Shown piece after piece: positions 8,671 to 16,707 of a DNA stretch of 64,000 nucleotides. How positions within the stretch are numbered: position 1 is the stretch's first letter; each line of letters starts with the position of its first letter. This DNA comes from Firmicutes bacterium UBA5201 (lineage in GTDB: Bacteria; Bacillota; Clostridia; Peptostreptococcales; Acidaminobacteraceae). The stretch covers positions 62,001 through 126,000 of the forward strand of contig DHVT01000001.1 in the NCBI GenBank assembly GCA_002412775.1, given 5' to 3'. A model generated the notes under the pieces. That model was not told where the DNA came from. It worked only from the letters and a program-made list of their open reading frames with translations, and did not search any database. A program made the translations under genes and the position numbers.

Positions 8671-9357
8671 GTGAATTATAAAGTGCTTGTCGTGGACGAC
8701 GAACCAGGAATCCGCGATGTGATCAAAGAGTATATGGGTGTATCGGGGTTTGAAATCACGGAATCGGAAGATGGCATCAGCGCACTCAACAAGCTATACA
8801 AATCAGAGTACGATTTGGTCATTTTAGATGTCATGATGCCCAAAATGGATGGCTGGAGCCTTTGCCGTGAAATTCGAAAGAGTTCCAAAGTGCCTGTGAT
8901 CATGTTGACCGCGCGTGGTGAGGAATACGACAAGTTGTTGGGATTTGAGCTCGGCGTGGACGATTACATAGTCAAACCGTTCAGTCCCAAAGAATTGGTC
9001 GCCAGGGCAAAAGCGGTTCTCAACCGTACGCGCCCTGAAAAGGATGAGGAAATCATCAAGACGGTGATCGCTTATGGAAAACTGAACGTGGATCTTGATG
9101 GTCGAAATGTGACTTTGGGCGATCACAAATTACAGCTCACACCAAAGGAGTTTGATGTGTTGAGTTTCTTGGTTCAAAATCCGAACAAAGCCTTTTCAAG
9201 AGAACAACTTTTGACATCCGTTTGGGGATTCGATTTTTATGGTGACGACCGAACTGTGGACACACACATAAAAATGATCCGTGAACATTTGGGTGAATAC
9301 AGAACTTGGATTGTGACGGTTTGGGGTATTGGCTATAAATTTGAACCTCAGAAATAG
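8671..9357 (+). CDS. OmpR/PhoB-family response regulator
   Basis: 228-aa two-domain regulator. Receiver: acidic pair DDE at 9-11, phosphoacceptor Asp53 in LVILDVMMPKMDG, and Lys in VKPFSPKEL near 102. The C-terminal winged helix contains EFDVLSFLVQNP and DDRTVDTHIKMIREHLG. GTG start at 8671 with GAAGAG upstream. Its stop is directly followed by the kinase gene, so the pair are co-expressed partners. The signal and target genes cannot be read here; the closest well-known layouts are cell-envelope or redox sensing pairs. Confidence 0.95.
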   Translation: MNYKVLVVDDEPGIRDVIKEYMGVSGFEITESEDGISALNKLYKSEYDLVILDVMMPKMDGWSLCREIRKSSKVPVIMLTARGEEYDKLLGFELGVDDYIVKPFSPKELVARAKAVLNRTRPEKDEEIIKTVIAYGKLNVDLDGRNVTLGDHKLQLTPKEFDVLSFLVQNPNKAFSREQLLTSVWGFDFYGDDRTVDTHIKMIREHLGEYRTWIVTVWGIGYKFEPQK

Positions 9358-9369
9358 ATGGAGGATATG

Positions 9370-10782
9370 ATGAAAGGAATTCGGTCGAAACTTTGGACAG
9401 GCATGATGCTGTTGGTCATACTCATGCTCTTGTTGCTCTGGCTTTTTCAAATTGTTTTTCTGGAGCAATTTTATAAGGGCATCCAGTTGAATCGCATCAT
9501 AGACAGAAGTGAAGTGTTGACTATGGCCCTTGCGGAACCCGACGGTCTGGCGATTGATTCTGAAATGTTGGAAAAACTCGAGACATTCGCTTTCAAAAAT
9601 AATCTCAATCTTGAAGTGGTGGACCAAAGAGGCGGTAGCGTCATTCAGATCACTTCAGGTTCGGAGCAGCAATCTCCCGCGGGTTTCCGGAAAAGCATCA
9701 GGGAATTGGCCTCTCGTTCATTAAAGGGTGAAATCGTGAATACAGTCATCGAACATCCGAGATTCAATAATCAATTTTGGGTGTTGGCCATGCCAATCAT
9801 GAACGATACAATCAAAGGCAGTTTGATATTGAGCGGTCCGATTGAACCTGTCGAAGAGACGGCATCCATTTTAAAACAACAGCTGGTCTACATCACAGGT
9901 ATTTTACTTGTTGCTGCTTTCGTATTGGCATTTGTCATTTCAAGACATTTCAGCAAACCGCTTTTTGAAATCAGCAAAGCGGCAAAGGCCATGTCGAAGG
10001 GCGATTTTTCAGTTCGCATCAAAACCAATCGCAACGATGAAATCGGTCAGTTGGCAAACGACATCAATGAAATGGGCAAATCGCTCGGTAAAGTCGATGA
10101 GCTCAGAAAAGAGCTGGTTGCCAACATTTCCCATGAACTCCGAACACCACTCAGCCTGATCAAAGGATATGCGGAAACCATAAAGGACGTCACGGGAGAA
10201 AATCCTGAGAAAAGACAGAAACAGCTCGGGATCATAATAGATGAATCCGATCGTCTGGCGGTGCTGATTCGAGATGTACTGGATCTTTCGCAGCTTGAAT
10301 CTGGAGCAGTTTCCATGGATTCGAGATGTTTTGATTTGACATCAAAGGTGCAAGATATCAGCCAGAGATTCAAAGCGATCGCCGGAGATAAAGGTATTGT
10401 GATTGTTACCGATATTGAATCTCAAACCATGGTTTATTCAGACGAGAAAAAAACTGAACAGGTCCTCTACAACTTGATCGGAAACGCATTGATCCACTCC
10501 AAGACATCGCCGGAAATAATGATCAAAGCGATTCAGGCGGATCATCATGTCAAGGTTGAAATCATCGATTCCGGAATAGGCATTCCCGATGAGGAACTGT
10601 CCTATATTTGGGATAGATTTTATAAAAGCACCGATTCAAAATCAGATCAGACACAGGGGACCGGTTTGGGACTTGCCATCGTCAAACGCATCTTCGAAGC
10701 GCAGGGCATTAGGTATGGCGTGGAAAGTGGACCTGGAAAAGGGACCACATTTTGGTTTGAACTCAAAAAATGCACCTCGTAA
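9370..10782 (+). CDS. Sensor histidine kinase, membrane bound
   Basis: About 470 aa. TM1 at residues 7-30, an extracytoplasmic region of about 140 residues, TM2 at 172-192, HAMP at about 193-245, then HisKA with His255 in NISHELRTPLSLIKGY and a HATPase domain (NLIGNAL, DSGIGIPDEELSYIWDRF, GTGLGLAIVK). GGAGG at 9360-9364 favours ATG 9370 over the ATG at 9358, which has no ribosome site. Partner of the response regulator just upstream. The extracytoplasmic domain is not one I recognise, so the stimulus is unknown. Confidence 0.93.
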   Translation: MKGIRSKLWTGMMLLVILMLLLLWLFQIVFLEQFYKGIQLNRIIDRSEVLTMALAEPDGLAIDSEMLEKLETFAFKNNLNLEVVDQRGGSVIQITSGSEQQSPAGFRKSIRELASRSLKGEIVNTVIEHPRFNNQFWVLAMPIMNDTIKGSLILSGPIEPVEETASILKQQLVYITGILLVAAFVLAFVISRHFSKPLFEISKAAKAMSKGDFSVRIKTNRNDEIGQLANDINEMGKSLGKVDELRKELVANISHELRTPLSLIKGYAETIKDVTGENPEKRQKQLGIIIDESDRLAVLIRDVLDLSQLESGAVSMDSRCFDLTSKVQDISQRFKAIAGDKGIVIVTDIESQTMVYSDEKKTEQVLYNLIGNALIHSKTSPEIMIKAIQADHHVKVEIIDSGIGIPDEELSYIWDRFYKSTDSKSDQTQGTGLGLAIVKRIFEAQGIRYGVESGPGKGTTFWFELKKCTS

Positions 10783-10796
10783 GGGTGCATTTTTCT
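10765..10796. terminator. Bidirectional terminator between kinase and guaD
   Basis: TGCACC/GGTGCA stem (10771-10776 with 10784-10789) flanked by A-run and T-run, overlapping the kinase stop codon and serving both convergent genes. Confidence 0.8.
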
Positions 10797-10798
10797 TA

Positions 10799-11263
10799 TT
10801 AATAAGGGGTTCTTTCTTTGTCTTCCATGTATTTATTGAATGGTGCCAGGCATTCTTCCCGGTTTTCTTGAGTCAATTTCATGAATTCATTGGGATGTTC
10901 GCCTGAGAGAACTTCGTAGAGATAATTGTCATCAAAACCGATATCGGCAGCATCCTGACGCGTCGCGCCATATACGATTTTTTTGATCTTGGCCCAATGT
11001 GCGGCGCTGTAACACATTGGACATGGTTCACAAGTGGTGTACAGTTCGCAGTCGGAAAGGTCGAATCGACCCAATTGTTCGGCAGCGGAACGAATGGCCA
11101 CAATTTCAGCATGTGCTGTTGGGTCATGTGAGGAGATGACCCGGTTGTGACCGGTGGCAATGATTTCGCCATTTTGAACTATGACAGCTCCAAAAGGGCC
11201 ACCATCTCTATGCTCTATGCCGCTTAAGGCTTCTTCTATAGCCTTTTGCATTTTATGGTCCAT
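10799..11263 (-). CDS. guaD: Guanine deaminase, cytidine-deaminase fold
   Basis: 154-aa zinc hydrolase that should convert guanine to xanthine in purine salvage. Zinc and catalytic motifs are HAE (in DPTAHAEIVAIR) and PCPMC (in TTCEPCPMCYSAAHWA). GGPFGAVIV and the C-terminal GFDDNYLYEV are close to Bacillus GuaD, which favours guanine over tRNA adenosine (TadA) as substrate. Start at 11263 with AGGAGG 6 nt upstream, rather than the longer frame to 11311. Single gene, ending in a shared terminator. Confidence 0.85.
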   Translation of the reverse strand: MDHKMQKAIEEALSGIEHRDGGPFGAVIVQNGEIIATGHNRVISSHDPTAHAEIVAIRSAAEQLGRFDLSDCELYTTCEPCPMCYSAAHWAKIKKIVYGATRQDAADIGFDDNYLYEVLSGEHPNEFMKLTQENREECLAPFNKYMEDKERTPY

Positions 11264-11439
11264 TTCAAACCTCCTTATTTGGTATCTATATGTAATTATA
11301 CCGAAAAACAAGGAGATTATTCATTGTTAATAAGTACTAAAAACCATTATAGCGTATTAATCCAATTTTAACTTGTTTGCAACCCTATTGTAAGTTTGAT
11401 TTGTTATAATGGATTGTATGATAAAATAGGAGGTTCGAT

Positions 11440-11787
11440 ATGAAGAAATTATTGATCAGATGGATCGTAGCAGCAGTGGCCATATATATCGCAGGAAGTG
11501 TCATCAGCGGTTTCAGTGTGCTTGGATGGCAATCGGCGTTTATCGCAGCAATCATTTTAGGTTTTTTGAATTTTACAATCAAACCGATTGTGACCATACT
11601 CACACTCCCGATAACAGTGTTGACCTTAGGACTCTTCTTGTTCGTTGTCAATGGAATCACTTTATACGTTTTAGGGATGCTGCTTAGCGGCATTGAAGTG
11701 ACCAGTTTGATTTCAGCGATATTTGCCTCGGTAGTCATTTCCATTGTGACCATGATCCTCAGCAGTGTACTTGGGTTAAAAGATTAA
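11440..11787 (+). CDS. Small four-helix membrane protein, phage-holin-4 (YvlD) family
   Basis: 115-aa protein with four predicted transmembrane helices and almost no soluble part. The pattern with GFLNFTIKPIVTILTLPITVLTLGLF is typical of the Pfam phage_holin_4_2/YvlD family (PF04020), chromosomal proteins linked to envelope stress despite the name. AGGAGG sits 6 nt before the ATG and TATAAT at 11405-11410 is the likely -10. Alone in its transcription unit. No holin role is implied. Confidence 0.85.
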   Translation: MKKLLIRWIVAAVAIYIAGSVISGFSVLGWQSAFIAAIILGFLNFTIKPIVTILTLPITVLTLGLFLFVVNGITLYVLGMLLSGIEVTSLISAIFASVVISIVTMILSSVLGLKD

Positions 11788-11967
11788 AAAAATAAGAGCT
11801 TCAATTTTTCGCGAAGCGAAAATATTGGGCGTAGGTATGGTTATCGCGAAGCGAAACTATACTAGCCTCATGTATATATGTTATTCTAAGTACAAGGAAA
11901 CTTATTAGCGTCTCAGTTCATATTTCGAGATATTGCTGAGAAAGACATTTAAATAACATAGTAAAAC
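11788..11967. repeat. Structured intergenic stretch with twin hairpins and nested inverted repeats
   Basis: No gene. Two related bulged hairpins with GAA loops, built on TCGCGAAGCGA, lie at 11802-11827 and 11835-11862. They are followed by nested inverted repeats: TATGTTATT (11877-11885) with AATAACATA (11952-11960), TCTCAG (11911-11916) with CTGAGA (11936-11941), and a TCGA-loop hairpin at the centre. It may be a repeat element or a small structured RNA. Confidence 0.5.
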
Positions 11968-11998
11968 AAAAAAAGAGCCCTCGGAGCTCTTTTTTATA
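11968..11998. terminator. Terminator of the FNR-like gene (possibly bidirectional)
   Basis: AAAAAAGAGC / GCTCTTTTTT stem with a short loop, just past the stop of the minus-strand regulator. Confidence 0.85.
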
Positions 11999-12000
11999 TT

Positions 12001-12717
12001 TCATATTTCAAAATAATCTTGGTCAACAATTAGAAGTTGTTTGTTTTCGAGTATCTTGAGAATGCCCTCACCGGACAGGTGAGAAAGTTTTCTGCTGATG
12101 GTCTCGCGTGTGACGCCAACGAAATTGGCCATATCCTCACGTGTCAACTGAAGACTGATCAAAATGCCTTTTGGAGTGTTCGATCCGGATTGTTTCATCA
12201 ATCGATGAATCAGGAATCTGAGTCTGATGTCCGCATCATTTGAAGCGATAGCGCCTACCAATTTTTCAAGTGAAGAGATTTTTTCATGAGCGGATTCAAG
12301 AATAGCAAATACTATTTCAGGGTTTTCTTTGATGAAATCATCAAAACTGTATTTTGGAATCGTGCATAAAAAGCATTCCTTGAGTGCGATGAGATCATAT
12401 GGGGATGCCACTTTTTTGAGGAGTGACAATTCTCCCAGACTGTCGCCATCATTTAGGATGTAAAGAATTTGCTCTTTGCCGTCTTCATTATAAGTAGATG
12501 CTTTGAGGCTTCCATGATTGACAATATAAAGTCTGTCGAAATCATCGCCTGTATGCATGACAACTTCACCTTTTTTATAATGTTTCCTCTCAATGAGTTC
12601 AAGCAGGGTCTGAATCTGTTCATCGTTCAAATTGGAGAATAGAGATACTTTTTTTGTGCAAAGCTTATCACCGCAAGTCACACAGCCGTCTGTCGGGAAA
12701 TGAAATGTATGTTTCAA
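12001..12717 (-). CDS. Crp/Fnr-family regulator with FNR-like cysteines
   Basis: 238-aa regulator: cyclic-nucleotide-type beta roll (about 25-140), dimer helix and C-terminal helix-turn-helix with VTRETISRKLSHL. Cys12, Cys15 and Cys20 precede the roll and Cys118 lies in ECFLCTIPK, which matches by position the four [4Fe-4S] ligands of E. coli FNR (Cys20, 23, 29, 122). It therefore probably senses O2 or NO. The recognition helix RETxxR is CRP-like, predicting a TGTGA half site. It starts at a TTG (12717) after GGGAGG. It diverges from the RIC-flavodiiron operon, the likely target. Confidence 0.88.
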   Translation of the reverse strand: MKHTFHFPTDGCVTCGDKLCTKKVSLFSNLNDEQIQTLLELIERKHYKKGEVVMHTGDDFDRLYIVNHGSLKASTYNEDGKEQILYILNDGDSLGELSLLKKVASPYDLIALKECFLCTIPKYSFDDFIKENPEIVFAILESAHEKISSLEKLVGAIASNDADIRLRFLIHRLMKQSGSNTPKGILISLQLTREDMANFVGVTRETISRKLSHLSGEGILKILENKQLLIVDQDYFEI

Positions 12718-12780
12718 TGAGGGTTACCTCCCATAATTGGTTTTAAATAATTATATCATATTTTCAGAAAAAATAGATTG

Positions 12781-12796
12781 TGTGAGGCAAATCACA
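12781..12796. promoter_or_regulatory. CRP/FNR-type operator TGTGA-N6-TCACA
   Basis: A perfect TGTGA-N6-TCACA site lies between the FNR-like gene and the RIC gene. Its centre (12788.5) is about 41.5 bp upstream of the start predicted from the TAATAT -10 at 12818-12823, the class II activator position. This fits activation of the RIC-flavodiiron operon by the neighbouring regulator. Confidence 0.75.
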
Positions 12797-12817
12797 TTTT
12801 AGTCCATTAATGGATGG

Positions 12818-12823
12818 TAATAT
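12818..12823 (+). promoter_or_regulatory. -10 element of the RIC-flavodiiron operon
   Basis: TAATAT with no good -35 hexamer, as expected for an activator-dependent promoter. Predicted start near 12830. Confidence 0.55.
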
Positions 12824-12869
12824 ATGTTCAAGAGATTACAAACAACATATAAAAAATTGGAGGACAATG

Positions 12870-13547
12870 ATGTATAAATTGGATTTGGATCAAACGATTG
12901 GAGAGAGTGTAACGATTAATCCCGAACTTGTAAGGGTATACATGGATTACGGTGTTGATTTTTGCTGTGGCGGAGATAGAACTGTAAAAGAAGCCATTGA
13001 AAGAGACACCGACGAAGTTGAAAAGTTGATTGCCGAGGCAGAGAAAGCAATGGAACAGGCATCACAGTTCATGGTGGGCTCCAGCAACATGAAATTGTCC
13101 GATTTTTCGACTGACCAACTGATCGATAAAATCGTCACGCAGCATCACAGTTACCTGAAAGCTGAACTTCCCGTCATCTCAGATTTGATGTTCAAGATCT
13201 TAATGGTACATGGCGACAACCATCCTGAGCTTTTCGAAATTCACAAAGTGTTTGGTGGATTGAAGACAGAGCTCGAAGGACATCTCGTCAAAGAAGAAAG
13301 ACTGCTTTTCCCGAAACTCAGAACGAATGATCCGGACTGCAAAGCACTGATCGAAGAACTCGAAGCGGAACATGACGGAGCCGGGGATGCACTACACCAA
13401 CTCACAGACTTGACGGATCATTTCAAATTGCCTGAAGACGCTTGCACAACCTATGAAATCGTCTATGAGAAATTGAAGGTATTAGTGGCGGACATGTACA
13501 TGCACGTACATACCGAAAACAATGTATTATTTAAAAGATTTGCGTAG
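12870..13547 (+). CDS. Iron-sulfur cluster repair di-iron protein (RIC/ScdA/YtfE)
   Basis: 225-aa cytoplasmic di-iron protein that repairs Fe-S clusters after NO or oxidative damage. The short N-terminal ScdA domain has DFCCGGDRTVKEA (Cys32-Cys33), and the following hemerythrin-like bundle holds spaced His/Glu ligands: QHHSYLKAELP, HGDNHPEL, HLVKEERLLFP, EAEHDGAG, HVHTENNVLF. GGAGG at 12859-12863 supports the ATG at 12870. It is followed 14 bp later by the flavodiiron gene and probably activated by the divergent FNR-like protein. Confidence 0.95.
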   Translation: MYKLDLDQTIGESVTINPELVRVYMDYGVDFCCGGDRTVKEAIERDTDEVEKLIAEAEKAMEQASQFMVGSSNMKLSDFSTDQLIDKIVTQHHSYLKAELPVISDLMFKILMVHGDNHPELFEIHKVFGGLKTELEGHLVKEERLLFPKLRTNDPDCKALIEELEAEHDGAGDALHQLTDLTDHFKLPEDACTTYEIVYEKLKVLVADMYMHVHTENNVLFKRFA

Positions 13548-13561
13548 AAAGGGGTATTAGG

Positions 13562-14746
13562 ATGTTTAAAATCAATGAGAGAATCAAATGGGTAGGAAAA
13601 ATCGACTGGGATCTGAAGAAATTCCATGGGGAAGAGTATTCTACGCACAGAGGATCGTCTTACAATTCATATCTGATTGAAGATGAGAAGACTGTTTTGA
13701 TTGATACCGTATGGCAACCCTTCGATGAGGAGTTTGTAAGCAATCTCAAAAAAGTCATCGACCTCAAGAAAATCGATTACATCATAGCCAATCATGCCGA
13801 AGTGGACCATAGTGGTGGATTGCCTGAACTTATGAAAGAAATTCCTGGAACACCAATATATTGTACTGCAAATGGCATCAAATCACTCAAAGGTCACTAT
13901 CATGAAGATTGGAACTTTATTCCGGTGAAAACTGGTGATACCCTTGATTTGGGAGAAGGCAAGCTGATTTTCATCGAAGCGCCTATGCTGCACTGGCCAG
14001 ACAGTATGTTCGAATATTACACAAAAGATGAGATTCTTTTCAGTAATGACGCCTTTGGTCAACATTACGCATCTGAGTTCATGTACAACGATCTGGTGGA
14101 CCAAGCTGAACTTTATCAGGAAGCCATCAAGTATTATGCCAACATTTTGACACCGTTCAGTCCGCTTGTTGTGAAGAAAATCCATGAAGTTTTGGGCTTT
14201 AACGTCCCTGTGAAAATGGTCTGTCCATCACACGGTATCATGTGGAGAGACAATCCGACCCAAATCGTTGAGCAATATCTGAAATGGGCTGACAATTATC
14301 AGGAGCATCAAGTCACTCTGATCTATGACACCATGTGGGATGCGACCAAGAAAATGGCGGAAGCGATTGCAGAGGGCATCAAATCTGTGGATCCTACGCT
14401 GAACATCAAACTTTTCAATGTCGGCAAAGCGGATAAGAATGACGTGATTTCAGAAGTCTTCAAAGCCAAACTCGTCGTTGCAGGTTCTTCAACCATCAAC
14501 AAAGGAATTTTGTCCGGAATGGCAGCCACAATTGAAATGATGAAGGGGCTCAAGTTTAAAAACAAAAAAGCCGCCGGATTCGGCAGCTATGGATGGAGTG
14601 GTGAATCTCCAAAAATGATGACCAAAGAACTGGAAGCCTGTGGCTTTGAAATTCTAGAAGAGGGACTCGGCGTTCTTTGGAAGCCAGATGAGGAAGCGCT
14701 GGATCTATGCAGAGCTTATGGCGTGAAACTCGCAGAGAAGTTATAA
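13562..14746 (+). CDS. Flavodiiron protein (O2/NO reductase, FprA type)
   Basis: 394-aa protein with an N-terminal metallo-beta-lactamase-like di-iron domain (about 1-250) and a C-terminal flavodoxin domain (about 255-394). The iron ligands H78-x-E80-x-D82-H83 in NHAEVDHSG are intact. The FMN domain begins VTLIYDTMWDATKKMA. Such enzymes reduce O2 to water or NO to N2O in anaerobes, taking electrons from rubredoxin or F420/NADH partners not seen nearby. Together with RIC it forms an O2/NO defence operon. Length is standard for the two-domain class. Confidence 0.95.
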   Translation: MFKINERIKWVGKIDWDLKKFHGEEYSTHRGSSYNSYLIEDEKTVLIDTVWQPFDEEFVSNLKKVIDLKKIDYIIANHAEVDHSGGLPELMKEIPGTPIYCTANGIKSLKGHYHEDWNFIPVKTGDTLDLGEGKLIFIEAPMLHWPDSMFEYYTKDEILFSNDAFGQHYASEFMYNDLVDQAELYQEAIKYYANILTPFSPLVVKKIHEVLGFNVPVKMVCPSHGIMWRDNPTQIVEQYLKWADNYQEHQVTLIYDTMWDATKKMAEAIAEGIKSVDPTLNIKLFNVGKADKNDVISEVFKAKLVVAGSSTINKGILSGMAATIEMMKGLKFKNKKAAGFGSYGWSGESPKMMTKELEACGFEILEEGLGVLWKPDEEALDLCRAYGVKLAEKL

Positions 14747-14810
14747 AGTAACTCCTCCAATTGAAGCCTTGATAGAACATCAACGTAATTAAGCGGTTCA
14801 TCCCAAATAT

Positions 14811-14865
14811 AAAGATGTGCTCTTTCGCAAATACTTTTTTGCAAGGAGCACATCTTTCTTTTTAA
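14811..14865. terminator. Bidirectional terminator
   Basis: Long hairpin AAAGATGTGCTC (14811-14822) with GAGCACATCTTT (14846-14857), an inner GCAAA/TTTGC stem and T-rich flanks on both strands. It separates the flavodiiron operon from the convergent ABC operon. Confidence 0.85.
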
Positions 14866-15551
14866 AATCGTGCAAAATCGGTATAGATTTTTCCATCTTT
14901 GATTTCAATGATGCGATCGGTTTTTTCTGCAATTCTTCTATCGTGCGTGATGACGACGAAAGTCGTTCCAAAATCTTTGTTGATGTCCCTAAGGAGCTCA
15001 TAGATGATTTCTGTTGTCTCAGAATCCAGATTGCCAGTGGGTTCGTCCGCCAAGATGATCTTAGGATTGTTGATGAGCGACCTGGCTATAGCGGTCCTCT
15101 GCTGCTGTCCACCGGACATGTTGCCGGCCAGATTGTTCTTTACTTTGCTGAGACCCACAAGATCCATGAGTTCATGGGCGCGTGTCTCCATCTTTCGGTC
15201 AATCTTTCTGTTTTTGATATAATAGGGCATCAGAACATTCTCAAATGCCGTGAACTCAGGGAGTAGATAGTGAAATTGAAATATGAATCCTATGGTTTCG
15301 TTGCGCAGTTTTGCGAGTTCGTTTTTGTTCATCTGGTCCGTTTGCTGACCTCCAATGAAGACTTCTCCGGATGTGGGTTTATCCAGTGTGCCCACTATGT
15401 TGAGCAGTGTACTTTTGCCGCTACCGGACGCGCCGATGATGCCGTTGAAAGAGCCTTGTTTGATGGCGAGGTCCACATCAAAAAGGACTTGGGTTTTGAT
15501 GGTGGTGCCGTAAATTTTATTGACGCTAGTGAGTTTGATGACATTATCCAT
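14862..15551 (-). CDS. ABC transporter ATPase, MacB/LolD type
   Basis: 229-aa ATPase with Walker A GASGSGKST, signature MSGGQQQR and Walker B IILADEPTGNLD. It belongs to the MacB/LolD/FtsE group that drives extracytoplasmic mechanotransmission rather than substrate flow through the membrane. It overlaps the upstream FtsX-like permease gene by 8 bp, so the two form one complex. The operon starts with a cobalamin-binding protein. Export of a peptide, lipoprotein or antibiotic is plausible; no substrate can be named. Confidence 0.93.
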   Translation of the reverse strand: MDNVIKLTSVNKIYGTTIKTQVLFDVDLAIKQGSFNGIIGASGSGKSTLLNIVGTLDKPTSGEVFIGGQQTDQMNKNELAKLRNETIGFIFQFHYLLPEFTAFENVLMPYYIKNRKIDRKMETRAHELMDLVGLSKVKNNLAGNMSGGQQQRTAIARSLINNPKIILADEPTGNLDSETTEIIYELLRDINKDFGTTFVVITHDRRIAEKTDRIIEIKDGKIYTDFARF

Positions 15552-16707
15552 TTTTGATCACCTCGATTGGAGAAAGTTTTTTGGATTTAAGAGCAGGTAT
15601 GATGGATGCCAGTGTTGATGCAGTAACCGCTATAAGTCCTGAAAGGCCTATGAAGCTGTAGTTGATGAATATTGGAACAACTGGCGTACCATCGGCATTG
15701 AGTGCAAATTTGCTGAATGAAAGCAGTAATCCAAGTCCAAAAATAATTCCAAGTATACCACCGAGAATGCCGAGTATAAAGCCCTGGAACAAAAACACCA
15801 AACTGGATGTTCTGTCGTTGATGCCCATGGCCTTTAGAATACCAAGCTGTCTCGATTTCTGAAGCACCGTGATGGCAAGTACGCTTGCGATTCCAAGAAC
15901 GACAGATATGACAACAAACACTTGAATCATGAGACTGGAAGTGCTTTGCCCGTTGAGACCGCTCAAAAGCTGTTCGTTTTGAGCTTTCCAGTTATCAAAG
16001 TTGATATCATTTCTTACTGAATCTGAAATCATGATCCCGCTGATCAAATCCGCATCGAAAGGTGTTTCGATTTGCATCTCAAGTGCAGTGACCTGATGAT
16101 CCTCATAACCAAAAATTGTTCGTGCTTCCTCAATGGTGCCGATCATCCAAGATTTGTTGATGGCAGCTACTTTGAGATCGAAGTAACCTTTAATCTTCAC
16201 AGTGGATAAGCTTCCTTCGGGTGTTATGATCTCGTATTCGTCACCGATTTCAAGGCCGTTTTCCAGTGCCAAATCCTTTCCGACGACAACTTCGTTGCCA
16301 GTCAAATTAAAAGCGCCTTCAATCATGGCGTCGTCAAACTTGTAAATGGAATTTGCTTTTTCTGAATCAAAACCCCTGAAAACGATTTGTTCTGTGACAT
16401 CATCAATTTTGAGAAATGCCCCTTTGGAGATGGTCGGTGACAGTGCGGTGATTTCAGGATAGTTCGTGGAGAGCCAGGTTTCAATGTCGCCCGAATCATC
16501 AATAGGTGTGTTTTTTTCATTTGGGTTGACAGTTATATGTGACGCGCTTCCTATGGTTGCATCCAGTAAGCTGATTTGTAATCCTTCAATGAGTGAACCG
16601 ATAAAAATTTGTACGGATATACCAACGGCGATCCCTACGGCAATCAGTGCGGTTTGGCCTTTACTGGAGGTCAGAAAGCGCAATGCGATTCTAAATGCTA
16701 GTCTCAT
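15544..16707 (-). CDS. FtsX/MacB-like ABC permease
   Basis: 387-aa permease with the fold of the MacB-type family: TM1 near residues 15-38, a periplasm-facing MacB_PCD domain (about 40-240), then three C-terminal helices within the FtsX domain (about 255-385). It contains VLQKSRQLGILKAMGIND, the typical cytoplasmic loop before TM3. It overlaps the upstream B12-binding gene by 4 bp (ATGA) and the ATPase by 8 bp. One copy plus one ATPase implies a homodimeric transporter. Confidence 0.92.
   Translation of the reverse strand: MRLAFRIALRFLTSSKGQTALIAVGIAVGISVQIFIGSLIEGLQISLLDATIGSASHITVNPNEKNTPIDDSGDIETWLSTNYPEITALSPTISKGAFLKIDDVTEQIVFRGFDSEKANSIYKFDDAMIEGAFNLTGNEVVVGKDLALENGLEIGDEYEIITPEGSLSTVKIKGYFDLKVAAINKSWMIGTIEEARTIFGYEDHQVTALEMQIETPFDADLISGIMISDSVRNDINFDNWKAQNEQLLSGLNGQSTSSLMIQVFVVISVVLGIASVLAITVLQKSRQLGILKAMGINDRTSSLVFLFQGFILGILGGILGIIFGLGLLLSFSKFALNADGTPVVPIFINYSFIGLSGLIAVTASTLASIIPALKSKKLSPIEVIKNG

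Noticed and set aside
9358..9369. ATG immediately after the response regulator stop as kinase start
   Set aside because: No ribosome site precedes it; GGAGG lies inside this stretch and fits ATG 9370.
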